Shown here piece after piece: positions 18,347 through 27,113 of a stretch of 64,000 nucleotides of DNA. The first letter of the stretch is position 1, and every line of letters starts with the position of its first letter. Source of the stretch: Candidatus Villigracilaceae bacterium. Its GTDB lineage: Bacteria > Chloroflexota > Anaerolineae > Anaerolineales > Villigracilaceae. The stretch is taken from contig JAPKMP010000019.1 in the NCBI GenBank assembly GCA_026645935.1, positions 1 through 64,000 on the forward strand, written 5' to 3'. Below the pieces are notes generated by a model. It was not told where the DNA came from. It made no database searches and saw only the letters and a list, made by a program, of their open reading frames with translations. A program made the position numbers and the translations under genes.

Positions 18347-19189
18347 ATGAACGAGCAGGCGAAAAAAGCTCAAACCCTTCTTTCACTCCATAACAACGGA
18401 AGACTGTTGATACTACCCAATGTCTGGAATCCCATCGGCGCACGAATGCTTCAGGCGAAAGGTTATTCCCCCGTTGCGACGGCCAGCGCAGCCATCGCCA
18501 AGTCTCTTGGCTATGGCGATGGAGAACAGATCAAATTGAGCACGATGCTGGAAATGGTCGCCCGCATAGTCCGCAGCGTTGAAATTCCCGTCACTGCGGA
18601 TTTTGAGGCGGGATATTCCAGTTCCATTGAAGGTCTTCAGCAGAATATATCCCTGCTTCTCGATACCGGCGCTGTGGGCATCAATTTCGAAGACAGCTTC
18701 GATCACAGCTCGCGGCTCCGCCCCGTCCCTGAACAAGTGGAGCGCATCAAAGCTGTCCGCGAAGCAGCGTCTCGGAAGGGAATCCACCTCGTCGTCAACG
18801 CCAGAGCCGATAGCTTCTTCGCCGAAGGGTTCTCCACCGACGAAGAACGAATCGAAGATGTCATCACCCGTTCGAATGCCTACATCCAGGCTGGGGCGGA
18901 TTGCGTTTACCCCATCGGGCGCGGCGACAGGGAAACACTCTCCATCTTACGGAATCGCATCTCCGCTCCAATCAATGTGTTGGCTTCAACAAAGACAGCC
19001 AGCCTGAAAGAGCTGCAAGAACTCGGCATTAATCGCGTAAGTTATGGTCCGTCCGTCTTTCGATCCCTGCTTGCAAAAATGTCGGATATGTATGATGAAA
19101 TAAAGGGCATGGGGAGCAACGATATCGTCATGAACGGGCTTTGGAGCGGCGCAGACGTCAAACCTTTCCTGATCCCTGGAAGGGAATGA
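18347..19189 (+). CDS. Isocitrate lyase/PEP mutase superfamily protein
   Basis: A 280-residue TIM barrel of the ICL/PEPM superfamily. Visible motifs are ILPNVWNPIGARMLQAKGYSPVATAS, the metal-binding strand VTADFEAGYSS, GINFEDS and VVNARADSF. It lacks the KKCGH loop of true isocitrate lyase, so it is more likely a C-C or P-C lyase such as an oxaloacetate decarboxylase or carboxyvinyl-carboxyphosphonate mutase relative. The gap of 79 bases to the cyclase and the different function suggest it is outside the crt regulon. Confidence 0.85.
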   Translation: MNEQAKKAQTLLSLHNNGRLLILPNVWNPIGARMLQAKGYSPVATASAAIAKSLGYGDGEQIKLSTMLEMVARIVRSVEIPVTADFEAGYSSSIEGLQQNISLLLDTGAVGINFEDSFDHSSRLRPVPEQVERIKAVREAASRKGIHLVVNARADSFFAEGFSTDEERIEDVITRSNAYIQAGADCVYPIGRGDRETLSILRNRISAPINVLASTKTASLKELQELGINRVSYGPSVFRSLLAKMSDMYDEIKGMGSNDIVMNGLWSGADVKPFLIPGRE

Positions 19190-19481
19190 GGAACTTATCA
19201 CCGAATCTTGGTGTTATTTGGAGCACAGGAGTCGGGGATTGATTATTTAGGTAATTAAAATTTCGAATTATAGGGGACAGTGCGTCAATAAACGCATACA
19301 TTCTCGTTGTTTTCATATTTACCCCAAAGGTCATATATCAGGGCAATGTTCTTTTTCAGAGTGAATTGCCACAAAATCAGAAACCTGGTTCGATGCCGCT
19401 GAGGCAGATCAATTGCAGCTTTTGTTGATTCCAATGTAACTTTTTCGGTTGATATGTGTAATGTTGATTAGAGATAGGCAG

Positions 19482-19994
19482 ATGCTTACATTCCACAAGA
19501 TCTATGAGCGATATTCCAGGGATGTCTATCGCTATTCCTTCTGGCTTTCAGGAAGCGCGGAGGATGCCGACGATATTACCTCTGAAACCTTCATTCGCGC
19601 CTGGGTGGGGCGCGATAAAATCCGCACGGAAACGGTCAAGGCATTTCTCCTGGCAATCGCCCGGAACTTGTATTTGAACCAAAGACGACGCGAGAAACGC
19701 CACGTGGATTTAAGTTCCGAGCATGTCGATCCGCATCCCGGTCCCGACCATCAAGTTGAATCCCGTCAGGAGTTGGAGCGCGCCATGAATACCTTGCGGT
19801 CGTTGAATGAGGTCGACCGGACAGCGTTCCTGTTACGGGTACAACACGAATTGCCCTATGAAGAGATCGCCCGCATCCTGCAATTACCACCAACTACAGT
19901 CAAAGTGAAGATACATCGAACAAGATTGAAACTGGCCGCCCGAGAGATTGGAGAAACAAATGAAGGAAAAAATTCCCCAACACCTGATTCTTGA
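19482..19994 (+). CDS. ECF-family RNA polymerase sigma factor
   Basis: A 170-residue sigma-70 family protein. Region 2 is represented by IYERYSRDVYRYSFWLSGSAEDADDITSETFIRAW and region 4 by RVQHELPYEEIARILQLPPTTVKVKIHRTRLKL. The start at 19482 is chosen because GATAGG lies upstream; TTG 19449 or ATG 19461 are possible. The stop lies inside the next gene, the usual coupling of ECF sigma and anti-sigma. TGTAAC about 40 bases upstream could be its own -35 element, but this is weak. Confidence 0.9.
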   Translation: MLTFHKIYERYSRDVYRYSFWLSGSAEDADDITSETFIRAWVGRDKIRTETVKAFLLAIARNLYLNQRRREKRHVDLSSEHVDPHPGPDHQVESRQELERAMNTLRSLNEVDRTAFLLRVQHELPYEEIARILQLPPTTVKVKIHRTRLKLAAREIGETNEGKNSPTPDS

Positions 19995-20355
19995 CTTATT
20001 GCCTCTTTATCTTTCTGATGAAGTGAGCGACGAGACTCGGAATCTGATCGAAGAATATCTAAAGACGGACCCCCAATTGGCAACTCTCGCAAAGCAGGCG
20101 AAGATTGCGACATCCTTGCAGGAGATCCCTGCGCCAACCAATAAGGAGACTGAAATGGAAGCGTTCAAGAAGGCAAGAAAACTCATGATCCAACACAATG
20201 TTTTTCTGGGACTGGCTGTATTTTCCACGTTATTCGCAGTTCCGGGCACAATCTCACTACGAGATGAAGATCCACTCGCACCGTTTCTGTTTTTCGGTGT
20301 GGCGATCATTTTCTGGATCGCTTTCTTCATCGTGAACAGGAAACTCGGCGAATAA
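19960..20355 (+). CDS. Putative anti-sigma factor, zinc-finger-less
   Basis: A 131-residue protein overlapping the sigma gene by 35 bases. The N-terminus (HLILDLLPLYLSDEVSDETRNLIEEYLKTDP) resembles the anti-sigma zf-HC2 helical domain but lacks the His-x3-Cys-x2-Cys zinc ligands. Two membrane segments follow (NVFLGLAVFSTLFAVPGTIS, LFFGVAIIFWIAFFIV). It would hold the ECF factor at the membrane. The start at 19960 has GGAGA upstream. Confidence 0.8.
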   Translation: MKEKIPQHLILDLLPLYLSDEVSDETRNLIEEYLKTDPQLATLAKQAKIATSLQEIPAPTNKETEMEAFKKARKLMIQHNVFLGLAVFSTLFAVPGTISLRDEDPLAPFLFFGVAIIFWIAFFIVNRKLGE

Positions 20356-20369
20356 CGACTCAAGGATAA

Positions 20370-20401
20370 AAAGGCGGCTGCCTGAAGCAGCCGCCTTTTT
20401 G
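20370..20401 (+). terminator. Intrinsic terminator after the sigma/anti-sigma pair
   Basis: An 11-bp perfect stem AAGGCGGCTGC / GCAGCCGCCTT with a 5-base loop followed by TTT. It ends the ECF operon. Confidence 0.88.
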
Positions 20402-20480
20402 TGGAGCCATTCCTATTGACAATAATAATCCTATATAGTACCATTCCTATTATATACTATAAATTAGCGATATATAAAAA

Positions 20481-20933
20481 ATGCTCTATACAATTCTCAA
20501 ATACGTTCACATCGTTTCAGCCATTGCGGCACTTGGGGTAAATATCACCTACCCTTTATGGTTTTTCCGCACCCGAAATCAAAGAGAAGCACTTGTCTTC
20601 ACGCTCCGGACGATAAAAATCATCGACGAATGGATCGCAGTACCTGCTTACGTCCTTCTTTTACCATCCGGGTGGTGGCTTGCCGCCATTGCGGGCTGGC
20701 CATTGACCACACCCTGGATATTCATCTCGCTCGTTTTATATACCCTTCTTTCTATTGTCGGGCTGGCAATCTTCACCCCTGCCCTCAAAAAACAAATAAA
20801 AACTGCTGAAATTGAAGGGTGTGACACAGCCAATTACAAAAAAATCGCACATCGCACAAATACCATAAGCATTGCCTTAAACATCGTGGTTCTGGTAATT
20901 ATCTTCTTGATGATCGCCAAACCTGCGTTTTAA
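20481..20933 (+). CDS. DUF2269-family integral membrane protein
   Basis: A 150-residue protein with four membrane segments. The N-terminus LYTILKYVHIVSAIAALGVNITYPLWFF matches the DUF2269 family, in which a conserved His in the first helix could bind heme. No function is established. The preceding 100 bases are AT-rich (TATATAGTA, TATATACTATAA) and may hold the promoter. Confidence 0.8.
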   Translation: MLYTILKYVHIVSAIAALGVNITYPLWFFRTRNQREALVFTLRTIKIIDEWIAVPAYVLLLPSGWWLAAIAGWPLTTPWIFISLVLYTLLSIVGLAIFTPALKKQIKTAEIEGCDTANYKKIAHRTNTISIALNIVVLVIIFLMIAKPAF

Positions 20934-20999
20934 TTTTTGGGATCGTCCCTCGGCACGATTTGCTTAAACCTCCACCATTGATTTGCCCCAGGTAATTTC

Positions 21000-21569
21000 A
21001 TGCAAAACAACCAAACTCGGAAAGCACGCCGTCCACGAAGGATCATTTCCGTCCTTTCGGGCAACGCGATTCAGATTGTCGGGACTGTTCTAGGCTCTTT
21101 ATTGTTGTGGTTCAGTATGCAACCGGTCGATACGGGTGTGCGCACGCCTGCAATGGTTGGAGGTTATCTGCTAATATATTTTAATTCACATTCCTTGACG
21201 CACTTTATAATCGGAAGACTGATCGGCATAGACTTCAAACACTATTCGATCGGGGGTTCATCTCACGCTTCATCTTATCTCCCCGTCCTAAGAAGCATAT
21301 TTGAACGTCTTCCATTTTTTTCAGCACATACCGACCCTTCATCCATGAAAAAAGCGTCGCGATATGCGAAAGCATTGATGTTTGCCGCAGGTATCGCAGG
21401 CACTGTCACTTTCTGCACTTTTGCATCGTTTTTGGCATACCGCGCGGAAGTACCGGGTGGATCCACGTTGTTGATCTTCAACATGATCTGGCAATTAAGT
21501 TCGATCATCGCTGAAACGCGGCCATCCGGTGATCTCGGAAAAGCGTACCAAGCCATTCGGAATGAATAG
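21000..21569 (+). CDS. Unknown membrane protein
   Basis: A 189-residue protein with a basic N-terminus (RKARRPRR) and about four hydrophobic segments (GNAIQIVGTVLGSLLLWFSM, GGYLLIYFNSHSLTHFIIG, ALMFAAGIAGTVTFCTFASFLAY, LLIFNMIWQLSSIIA). The His residues in NSHSLTHFIIGRLIGIDFKHY are notable and could be a metal or heme site. I do not recognise the family. It lies 11 bases ahead of the PadR gene and is probably its partner. Confidence 0.75.
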   Translation: MQNNQTRKARRPRRIISVLSGNAIQIVGTVLGSLLLWFSMQPVDTGVRTPAMVGGYLLIYFNSHSLTHFIIGRLIGIDFKHYSIGGSSHASSYLPVLRSIFERLPFFSAHTDPSSMKKASRYAKALMFAAGIAGTVTFCTFASFLAYRAEVPGGSTLLIFNMIWQLSSIIAETRPSGDLGKAYQAIRNE

Positions 21570-21580
21570 GAGTGTTAGCC

Positions 21581-22132
21581 ATGCCGCTCTCGCACGCAAT
21601 TCTCGGTTTTTTAGAATTTCGCCCGCTGACCGGATACGACCTCAAAAAATACTTCGACCAATCCATTGCGCATTTTTGGTCTGCTACAAAAAGTCATATC
21701 TACCAGGCACTCGAAAAACTCGAGAAGGATGGACTGGTCTCATCACAAATAATCCCCCAGGAAGGCAAACCAAATCGAAGGGAATATCAAATTACCGAAA
21801 CAGGGCGCGCCGAACTGCGCCGCTGGCTGACCTCGCCATTGCCACCTGGACAACTCCGTGAAGGCTGGTTGATTCAGGTGTTCTTTTCCCATAAAAGTTC
21901 AAATGAAGAAATCGTGACACTGCTGGAAGCGCGGAGGAAAACGATAGGCGAAAGATTGGATATCTATCGCACCGTCGTGCAGGATGTTATCACCCAGAAC
22001 GCAGAAAGGGTTGGGGTCGAACGCGCCAAACAATTGTGGCAGATCACTCTCGATCATGGAATTGACTATTACGAGTTTGAAATCGACTGGCTCGAAAAAG
22101 TGATCGATCGTGTAAACACGCTGCCGCATTGA
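21581..22132 (+). CDS. PadR-family transcriptional regulator
   Basis: A 183-residue protein with the PadR winged helix (SHAILGFLEFRPLTGYDLKKYF, then SHIYQALEKLEKDGLVSSQ and the wing EYQITETGRAEL) and the C-terminal Vir_act_alpha_C helical dimerisation region. AATAGGAG lies upstream of ATG 21581; the GTG at 21572 is less likely. PadR proteins often repress the neighbouring membrane gene, here the one at 21000. Confidence 0.92.
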   Translation: MPLSHAILGFLEFRPLTGYDLKKYFDQSIAHFWSATKSHIYQALEKLEKDGLVSSQIIPQEGKPNRREYQITETGRAELRRWLTSPLPPGQLREGWLIQVFFSHKSSNEEIVTLLEARRKTIGERLDIYRTVVQDVITQNAERVGVERAKQLWQITLDHGIDYYEFEIDWLEKVIDRVNTLPH

Positions 22133-22237
22133 TATAAGATCCTATCGATTACATCAGCAGGACCATCATAGGGTTGCCAGTCGCTGAATACCCAACCATG
22201 ATTGATAATAGCGTAACTTTTCAAAAGGACATTCACA

Positions 22238-22864
22238 ATGCCACAAATCGATAAATTGAGTGCCCGTGAACAGGAAGTGGTAAAACTACTTCTGCAAGGC
22301 AAAAGCAACAAGTTGATTGCCTGGTCTCTCGGCATTTCAGACCGCACGGTTGAATTTCATCTGAAGAATATTTACGCCAAGTTTCAAGTAAGCTCCAGGG
22401 TTGAGTTGATTTTAGAACTGGGCAAAGCCGCAGGTGAGCTGGAATCCAAAAACCTAGGGTATTCCACAGTTGTTGACATCATGGAAAGCGCCGAAAATGG
22501 AGGTAGGCTCGATTCACAGATGGGTCTAGCCGCATCTCTCAGAGCAACCGTCTCTATAATAGTTAAGGAGCTATTCATGAAAATACTAATGAAAAATCCC
22601 AGCGCTTTTCTTCCACCGGTACTGTCGTTTGCCGCTCTTGTCACTTTAATTGCCCATGTGGCTATCTCCGGATTTGCCCCCCAGGCAGATGAAGGAACTG
22701 CCGCACATATATGGCAAATCTTAATGGCTGCACAGTTACCAATTATTGCAATATTCATTTTTAAATGGTTGCCCAAAAAGCCAATACAGGCTTTGGCAGT
22801 ATTGGCTTTACAAGGTGGTGCCGCCCTTGCGGCGCTTGCTCCGGTTGTTTTGCTCAAATTTTAG
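22238..22864 (+). CDS. LuxR-type helix-turn-helix protein with C-terminal membrane anchor
   Basis: A 208-residue protein. The GerE/LuxR DNA-binding domain is at residues 3-65 (LSAREQEVVKLLLQGKSNKLIAWSLGISDRTVEFHLKNIYAKF). A linker and then three membrane helices follow (FLPPVLSFAALVTLIAHVAIS, IWQILMAAQLPIIAIFIF, ALAVLALQGGAALAALAPVVL). There is no receiver or autoinducer domain. A DNA-binding domain tethered at the membrane suggests a one-component sensor like ToxR/CadC but with the LuxR fold. AAAGGAC precedes the ATG. Confidence 0.88.
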   Translation: MPQIDKLSAREQEVVKLLLQGKSNKLIAWSLGISDRTVEFHLKNIYAKFQVSSRVELILELGKAAGELESKNLGYSTVVDIMESAENGGRLDSQMGLAASLRATVSIIVKELFMKILMKNPSAFLPPVLSFAALVTLIAHVAISGFAPQADEGTAAHIWQILMAAQLPIIAIFIFKWLPKKPIQALAVLALQGGAALAALAPVVLLKF

Positions 22865-23027
22865 AATGATTTCCTGATAGAAGCGCACCCTATCAGCTAT
22901 CCAAAGAAATTGGAATGGGCTCAAGTGCATATCAGACCCAACCTTTTGTGATTTCCGCGCTGATACGGAAGTCTAACTATGATATCAGAAGATTCATTGA
23001 TGGGTTTTCCATAACCAAATATTAACC

Positions 23028-23058
23028 TTGACTCTCCCATTGTGGGAGAGTTTATGAT
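23028..23058 (+). promoter_or_regulatory. MerR-type promoter with 19-base spacer
   Basis: TTGACT (23028-23033), exactly 19 bases, TATGAT (23053-23058). The spacer carries the palindrome ACTCTCCCA-TTG-TGGGAGAGT (23031-23051). This is the geometry of promoters that MerR-family activators untwist (BmrR, Mta, CueR). No intact gene starts below it until 23400. The MerR protein at 11544 is of the CarH class, whose sites look different, so the cognate regulator is probably elsewhere. Confidence 0.75.
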
Positions 23059-23105
23059 TGGCGGTGAAAGTCACTAGATTCAAGGTCTTGAAATAGGAAG
23101 AAAAT

Positions 23106-23303
23106 ATGAATTACTGAATCTCGGTGGTTCCAGCGGATTTCAGACCCAACCTTTTGACCCTGATTCGGGCATTAATTCAAGGAGAAGAATACCAGACGAT
23201 GGCAATTGATCGTTCCCTCAATAGACTCGGTCGACAGGGCTTTAATCGAGCCGAGACCGATGGGAAGTCATGTAATGTGCTGCTGATGACCGGTTGGCAT
23301 TGA
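23106..23303 (+). pseudogene. Possible broken small gene behind the MerR-type promoter
   Basis: AGGAAG is followed by ATG at 23106, but the fourth codon is TGA. The same frame is then open to 23303, reading VPADFRPNLLTLIRAL at its start and ending LLMTGWH. This is the only thing the MerR-type promoter could serve before the TPR gene. Low information; the region may simply be non-coding. The 535-base gap 22865-23399 otherwise shows only a 17-base direct repeat (22932-22948 and 23140-23156). Confidence 0.3.
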
Positions 23304-23399
23304 AACCTGATTCTCTCTTGAGATTGAGCCAGCCGGATACAGACCGGTTGATTGCTGAAATCTGATTTGTTAACCAAGATAAATATCGAAAGGGAAATC

Positions 23400-24269
23400 A
23401 TGACGATATCCGAAGATAACCTTGATATTGATGAATTCTGGGAGTATTCCGATCCTGCCGTGAGTGAGGAACGTTTTCGCGCCGCGTTGGATGCAACGCA
23501 GGGAGATCTACGGTTGGAATTGCTCACGCAAATTGCACGCACCTTCTCCCTCCGTGGGCGATTTGATGAAGCCCACGAGGTCTTGAACGATGTGGAGAAA
23601 CAACTCTCAAATGCGGGAGCGCGTCCAAAGGTGCGCTATCTGCTTGAGCGCGGCCGGACCTTCAACTCAAACGGCGAAAAGGAAAAGGCGCGTGACCTCT
23701 TCATCGGGGCATGGGTGCAGGCGCGGAAAGCGCAGTTGGAAGGTCTTGCCGTGGACGCGGCGCACATGGTTGCCATCACATATTCGGGCAGCGCCGAAGC
23801 CGTTGATTGGAATCAACGCGGATTGACGATCGCGCGCGGCTCGCGGGACCCGAAAGCCAAAGGCTTGATCCCTGCCATGCTCAATAACAGCGCGTGGGAT
23901 TTGCACCAAATGGGACGCTTTGAAGAAGCCCTGTCGTTATTCGAGGAGGCGCAGGTTGAATGGACCTCGCGCGGCAAGCCTGAACGAATCCAAATTGCAA
24001 AATGGTCGGTAGCGCGCTGCCTGCGTTCTCTAAAGCGGTATGACGAAGCGTTGGCTATCCAGCGCGCCCTCGAAACTGAGCATAAAGAGGCAGGCACCAC
24101 GGATGGATACGTTTTTGAGGAAATTGCGGAAAACCTTGCCTTGCTGGGTAGGAACGAGGAAGCAATATCATACTTTGAACTGGCATATTTGGAACTCGGC
24201 AAGGATGAATGGTTCGTAAAGAACGAACCGGAACGACTCGCAAATTTGAAAATGCGCGCCGGTCATTAG
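23400..24269 (+). CDS. Tetratricopeptide-repeat protein
   Basis: A 289-residue cytoplasmic protein made of helical TPR-like repeats: TQIARTFSLRGRFDEAHEVLNDVEKQL, ERGRTFNSNGEKEKARDLFIGAW, NNSAWDLHQMGRFEEALSLFEEA, ARCLRSLKRYDEALAIQRAL and ENLALLGRNEEAISYFELAYLEL. The start at 23400 has AAAGGGAAATC upstream; the ATG at 23352 is less likely. TPR proteins are scaffolds; no partner is evident. Confidence 0.85.
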   Translation: MTISEDNLDIDEFWEYSDPAVSEERFRAALDATQGDLRLELLTQIARTFSLRGRFDEAHEVLNDVEKQLSNAGARPKVRYLLERGRTFNSNGEKEKARDLFIGAWVQARKAQLEGLAVDAAHMVAITYSGSAEAVDWNQRGLTIARGSRDPKAKGLIPAMLNNSAWDLHQMGRFEEALSLFEEAQVEWTSRGKPERIQIAKWSVARCLRSLKRYDEALAIQRALETEHKEAGTTDGYVFEEIAENLALLGRNEEAISYFELAYLELGKDEWFVKNEPERLANLKMRAGH

Positions 24270-24458
24270 CGCATCGGCATCAGCGTGTGGCTGCTTTTTC
24301 GGAGGGTGAAACAGCCTCGAACGGGGACTCGAGGCGGGTTTGACGTGTCGGCATCCCTTTGTTTGGATGTCAGTTCTCCTCCCGGAACCAAAACCCGGAT
24401 CAATTCGTATTTGAGGACTGCAAAGTAACTACCTTTTCAATCTCATGGACACTTGTAA

Positions 24459-26138
24459 ATGAAAGGTTCAGTGATTAGGATGAAGATGGACCTCCTGCCT
24501 ATTATTGTGCTCGCCATTTTTCTGTCGTCCTGTGTGCCTGGATCGGATCAATCTGCACAGGTGGTAACGATTGTATCGGACACATTGACTCAAACCGCTT
24601 CTCCCGCCGGTGCGACTGCTGTTTCCACACCCTTGGGTTTTCCCATCGCTCTGGCTACTTACAAAAGCTCTAGCTTGGGCATCCAGTTCAGTTACCCTGA
24701 AGTCTGGTATTTGAATGAATTCGCCGACAGCAAGGATATTTTTGGCGTGCCAACGCTGGTTCCGTCCATCCTGTTGACCTCCTTCGAGCCTGCCAATCCT
24801 CCCCACAAATTGGAATGGACCGAACAAACCATCAGCATGCAATTTCGCGGTCAGCCCATTGGGACGCGCCCCAATTCATTTGAAAATTGGCTGGAAATCC
24901 ACAAGCAGGCTGCCCTTGCCAATCAATTGACAATTTCTTTGGAAGAACGTTTCTTGATCGCAAATCAGCCAGCCGTGCATCTAATCCTTGTTTCTGGAGC
25001 AGGCGGCATCATCCACCAGGTATTGACCATTTTGAACAATACCGAATTCGAAATAAACGTCGAGGGGAATTATGACCTGGCGAAACCTGTTTTAGACTCG
25101 TTACAGCCTATTTCGTCTGGCGCTCTCAAACCGCCCGATAGTGAGTTTCCCGCCGCGGGGATCTGCGGGGACGCACAGGGCGATCCTGTAAATATTGTGC
25201 TGGGAGTCGCCGCGGACGGCTTGCCGAAGGCAGGACGTTGTATTGCAATCAATCCTACACTGCGAATCAAATTGATCAACCAGTCCGACGGTCCGCTTAA
25301 CACAGAATTCGCGGAATTTAATATCGACCTGTCAGTGGGCGGAGAAGTGTTGTTGGATAAACCTGTGGGTGATTATCTGGCATTGGGCGTTCATCATCTG
25401 CCTTTTGGACCTGAACTGTGGGTGAAGATAATCCCGATACCCACAGTTACACCAATCCCTCCTGTTGCCACCATGCCGGGGCCTTTCAGGAACTATTCCA
25501 ATACCGAAGCGGGCTATTCGCTCACAATCCCGCCTGGTTGGAATGTGGATGAACACGGGCTTTCCAACCCGAACAGGGAGGTCATATTTTACCCGGGCTA
25601 TGCCGAATCCTTCGTTACATACTTAAGCATCAGCCTGGATTTTCGAACAAAAAACGAGATAGAAGATTTTTACGCCCAAAACGTGCCGGATGCTTTTCTT
25701 GAAAATACCGTACTCAACGGTTATCCCGGAATCAAATACACCTACAACTGGGGGCGCGTGGAGTATTTCATCCCATATCAGGATCGGCTCTTCCTGATCT
25801 TTACCGACAGACCCGGCGACGGAAACGTTCAGCAGATGTTGGGGAGTATCAAATTTACACCTGTCGCCATTACCATCGAAGCCACCATGGCGGACAATGG
25901 CAAGACCTTTGTCATGAATGTAGGGGATAGCCTCAGACTCAACCTTGATTTGAGCTATGGCTGGTCCGCATTTTCGATCAGTAACCCTGCTGTACTCGCA
26001 GGCGCACAGGATCGTCTTTTTGCTTTGGAAGCCGGAACCGCCACTTTGACCACGACTGGCAATCCTGAATGCCTGAACTTCACGCCTCCATGTGGAATGC
26101 CGTCGATTCTTTATTCGATCATAGTAATCGTTCAGTAG
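24459..26138 (+). CDS. Large lipoprotein with two PsbP-like modules and a chagasin-like tail
   Basis: A 559-residue exported lipoprotein (IIVLAIFLSSC lipobox). The first module begins at about residue 66 (YKSSSLGIQFSYPEVWYLNE) and the second at about 345 (YSNTEAGYSLTIPPGWNVDEHG). Both resemble the PsbP/DUF1795 fold common in Chloroflexota lipoproteins. The last 90 residues (VGDSLRLNLDLSYGW, then FALEAGTATLTTTG) look like a chagasin-type protease-inhibitor/Ig fold. A PTVTPIPPVATMP linker separates the halves. Function unknown. The start could be 24480. The gap 24270-24458 ahead of it contains only small GC-rich palindromes. Confidence 0.8.
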   Translation: MKGSVIRMKMDLLPIIVLAIFLSSCVPGSDQSAQVVTIVSDTLTQTASPAGATAVSTPLGFPIALATYKSSSLGIQFSYPEVWYLNEFADSKDIFGVPTLVPSILLTSFEPANPPHKLEWTEQTISMQFRGQPIGTRPNSFENWLEIHKQAALANQLTISLEERFLIANQPAVHLILVSGAGGIIHQVLTILNNTEFEINVEGNYDLAKPVLDSLQPISSGALKPPDSEFPAAGICGDAQGDPVNIVLGVAADGLPKAGRCIAINPTLRIKLINQSDGPLNTEFAEFNIDLSVGGEVLLDKPVGDYLALGVHHLPFGPELWVKIIPIPTVTPIPPVATMPGPFRNYSNTEAGYSLTIPPGWNVDEHGLSNPNREVIFYPGYAESFVTYLSISLDFRTKNEIEDFYAQNVPDAFLENTVLNGYPGIKYTYNWGRVEYFIPYQDRLFLIFTDRPGDGNVQQMLGSIKFTPVAITIEATMADNGKTFVMNVGDSLRLNLDLSYGWSAFSISNPAVLAGAQDRLFALEAGTATLTTTGNPECLNFTPPCGMPSILYSIIVIVQ

Positions 26139-26218
26139 ATGTTATGGCAACGACGGGAAATAGCCATTGCTGAAAAGGCTGGCATGTAATATCCATATGA
26201 CCGAAAGGAAAATTAACT

Positions 26219-26899
26219 ATGATTGGTCAACAAAAATCATCGAAGGAATTCCCTGATAACAACTTTCCAAGACACTTCTCGAATCCGATCATGGGTGGGG
26301 CGATTGGCTTCGGTGTTGGCTTCATTGTTGTAGGATTGATCTCAATATTGATAACTTTCGTAGAATCCCAGAGTGAATACGCGGGATATTCCCTTGTCTC
26401 TTTGCACTCGGCAATTGCCATCTCTCTGCAAAGCGCAGTCGGCGGCGGGATTGGCGGCGCGTTTTTGGGTTGGAGTCTGCCATTGCGGCAAAGGCTCTCG
26501 GCAGCCCTGGCAACTGCGTTGGGAATCGGGCTGGGAGAATTACTTACAATATATCTATCTGTCAGGATCGGAAAACAATTTTTCGCGGGCGATATGCTTT
26601 TGGGAAGTCTTGTAATACGCTCCATATTAGTTGGCGCGCTGGTGGGAACGTTTATTTGCCTGGTTGGGAAAAGGTGGAAATTTATGGGCCAATTTGCCTT
26701 TTTTGGCATAACAGGCTTCACAATCTACCATCTCTTTATCTACTGGCTTACTCTCACCATCCCGATTTCTACATTCGGCGGGAATTTAGCCATACAAGCC
26801 CTTATGATGAGCGTGGCAAATGGGATAGGCGGCATGATCGTAGGCGCATGTATCGGTATTCCCTTCATAAAAAGCATAGTTTCTGAACAGAGAATATGA
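26219..26899 (+). CDS. Unknown polytopic membrane protein with Gly-rich helices
   Basis: A 226-residue protein with about six hydrophobic segments, several with small-residue zippers (MGGAIGFGVGFIVVGLIS, SAVGGGIGGAFLGWSL, GIGGMIVGACIGIPFI). It shows no enzyme motif. AAAGGA precedes the ATG. I do not recognise the family. The 214-base gap after it (26900-27113) shows no recognisable feature. Confidence 0.7.
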   Translation: MIGQQKSSKEFPDNNFPRHFSNPIMGGAIGFGVGFIVVGLISILITFVESQSEYAGYSLVSLHSAIAISLQSAVGGGIGGAFLGWSLPLRQRLSAALATALGIGLGELLTIYLSVRIGKQFFAGDMLLGSLVIRSILVGALVGTFICLVGKRWKFMGQFAFFGITGFTIYHLFIYWLTLTIPISTFGGNLAIQALMMSVANGIGGMIVGACIGIPFIKSIVSEQRI

Positions 26900-27113
26900 T
26901 CAGTAATTTTATTTCCGCACATTCGTATTTTGGATTTTTGTGAAGCACAAACTGCATAAGTAGATTTTGCGAAAATTGCTAATCGTTGCCGTCCCTGTAT
27001 TTTGATCGTAGCGCACCGATCATGCGGCCTGCAAAATGCGATTGATCACGAGCTATTAAGAACCAGCGACAAATCAAAGAATTAATCATTGTCATTTTCA
27101 CTCAGGAGACATC

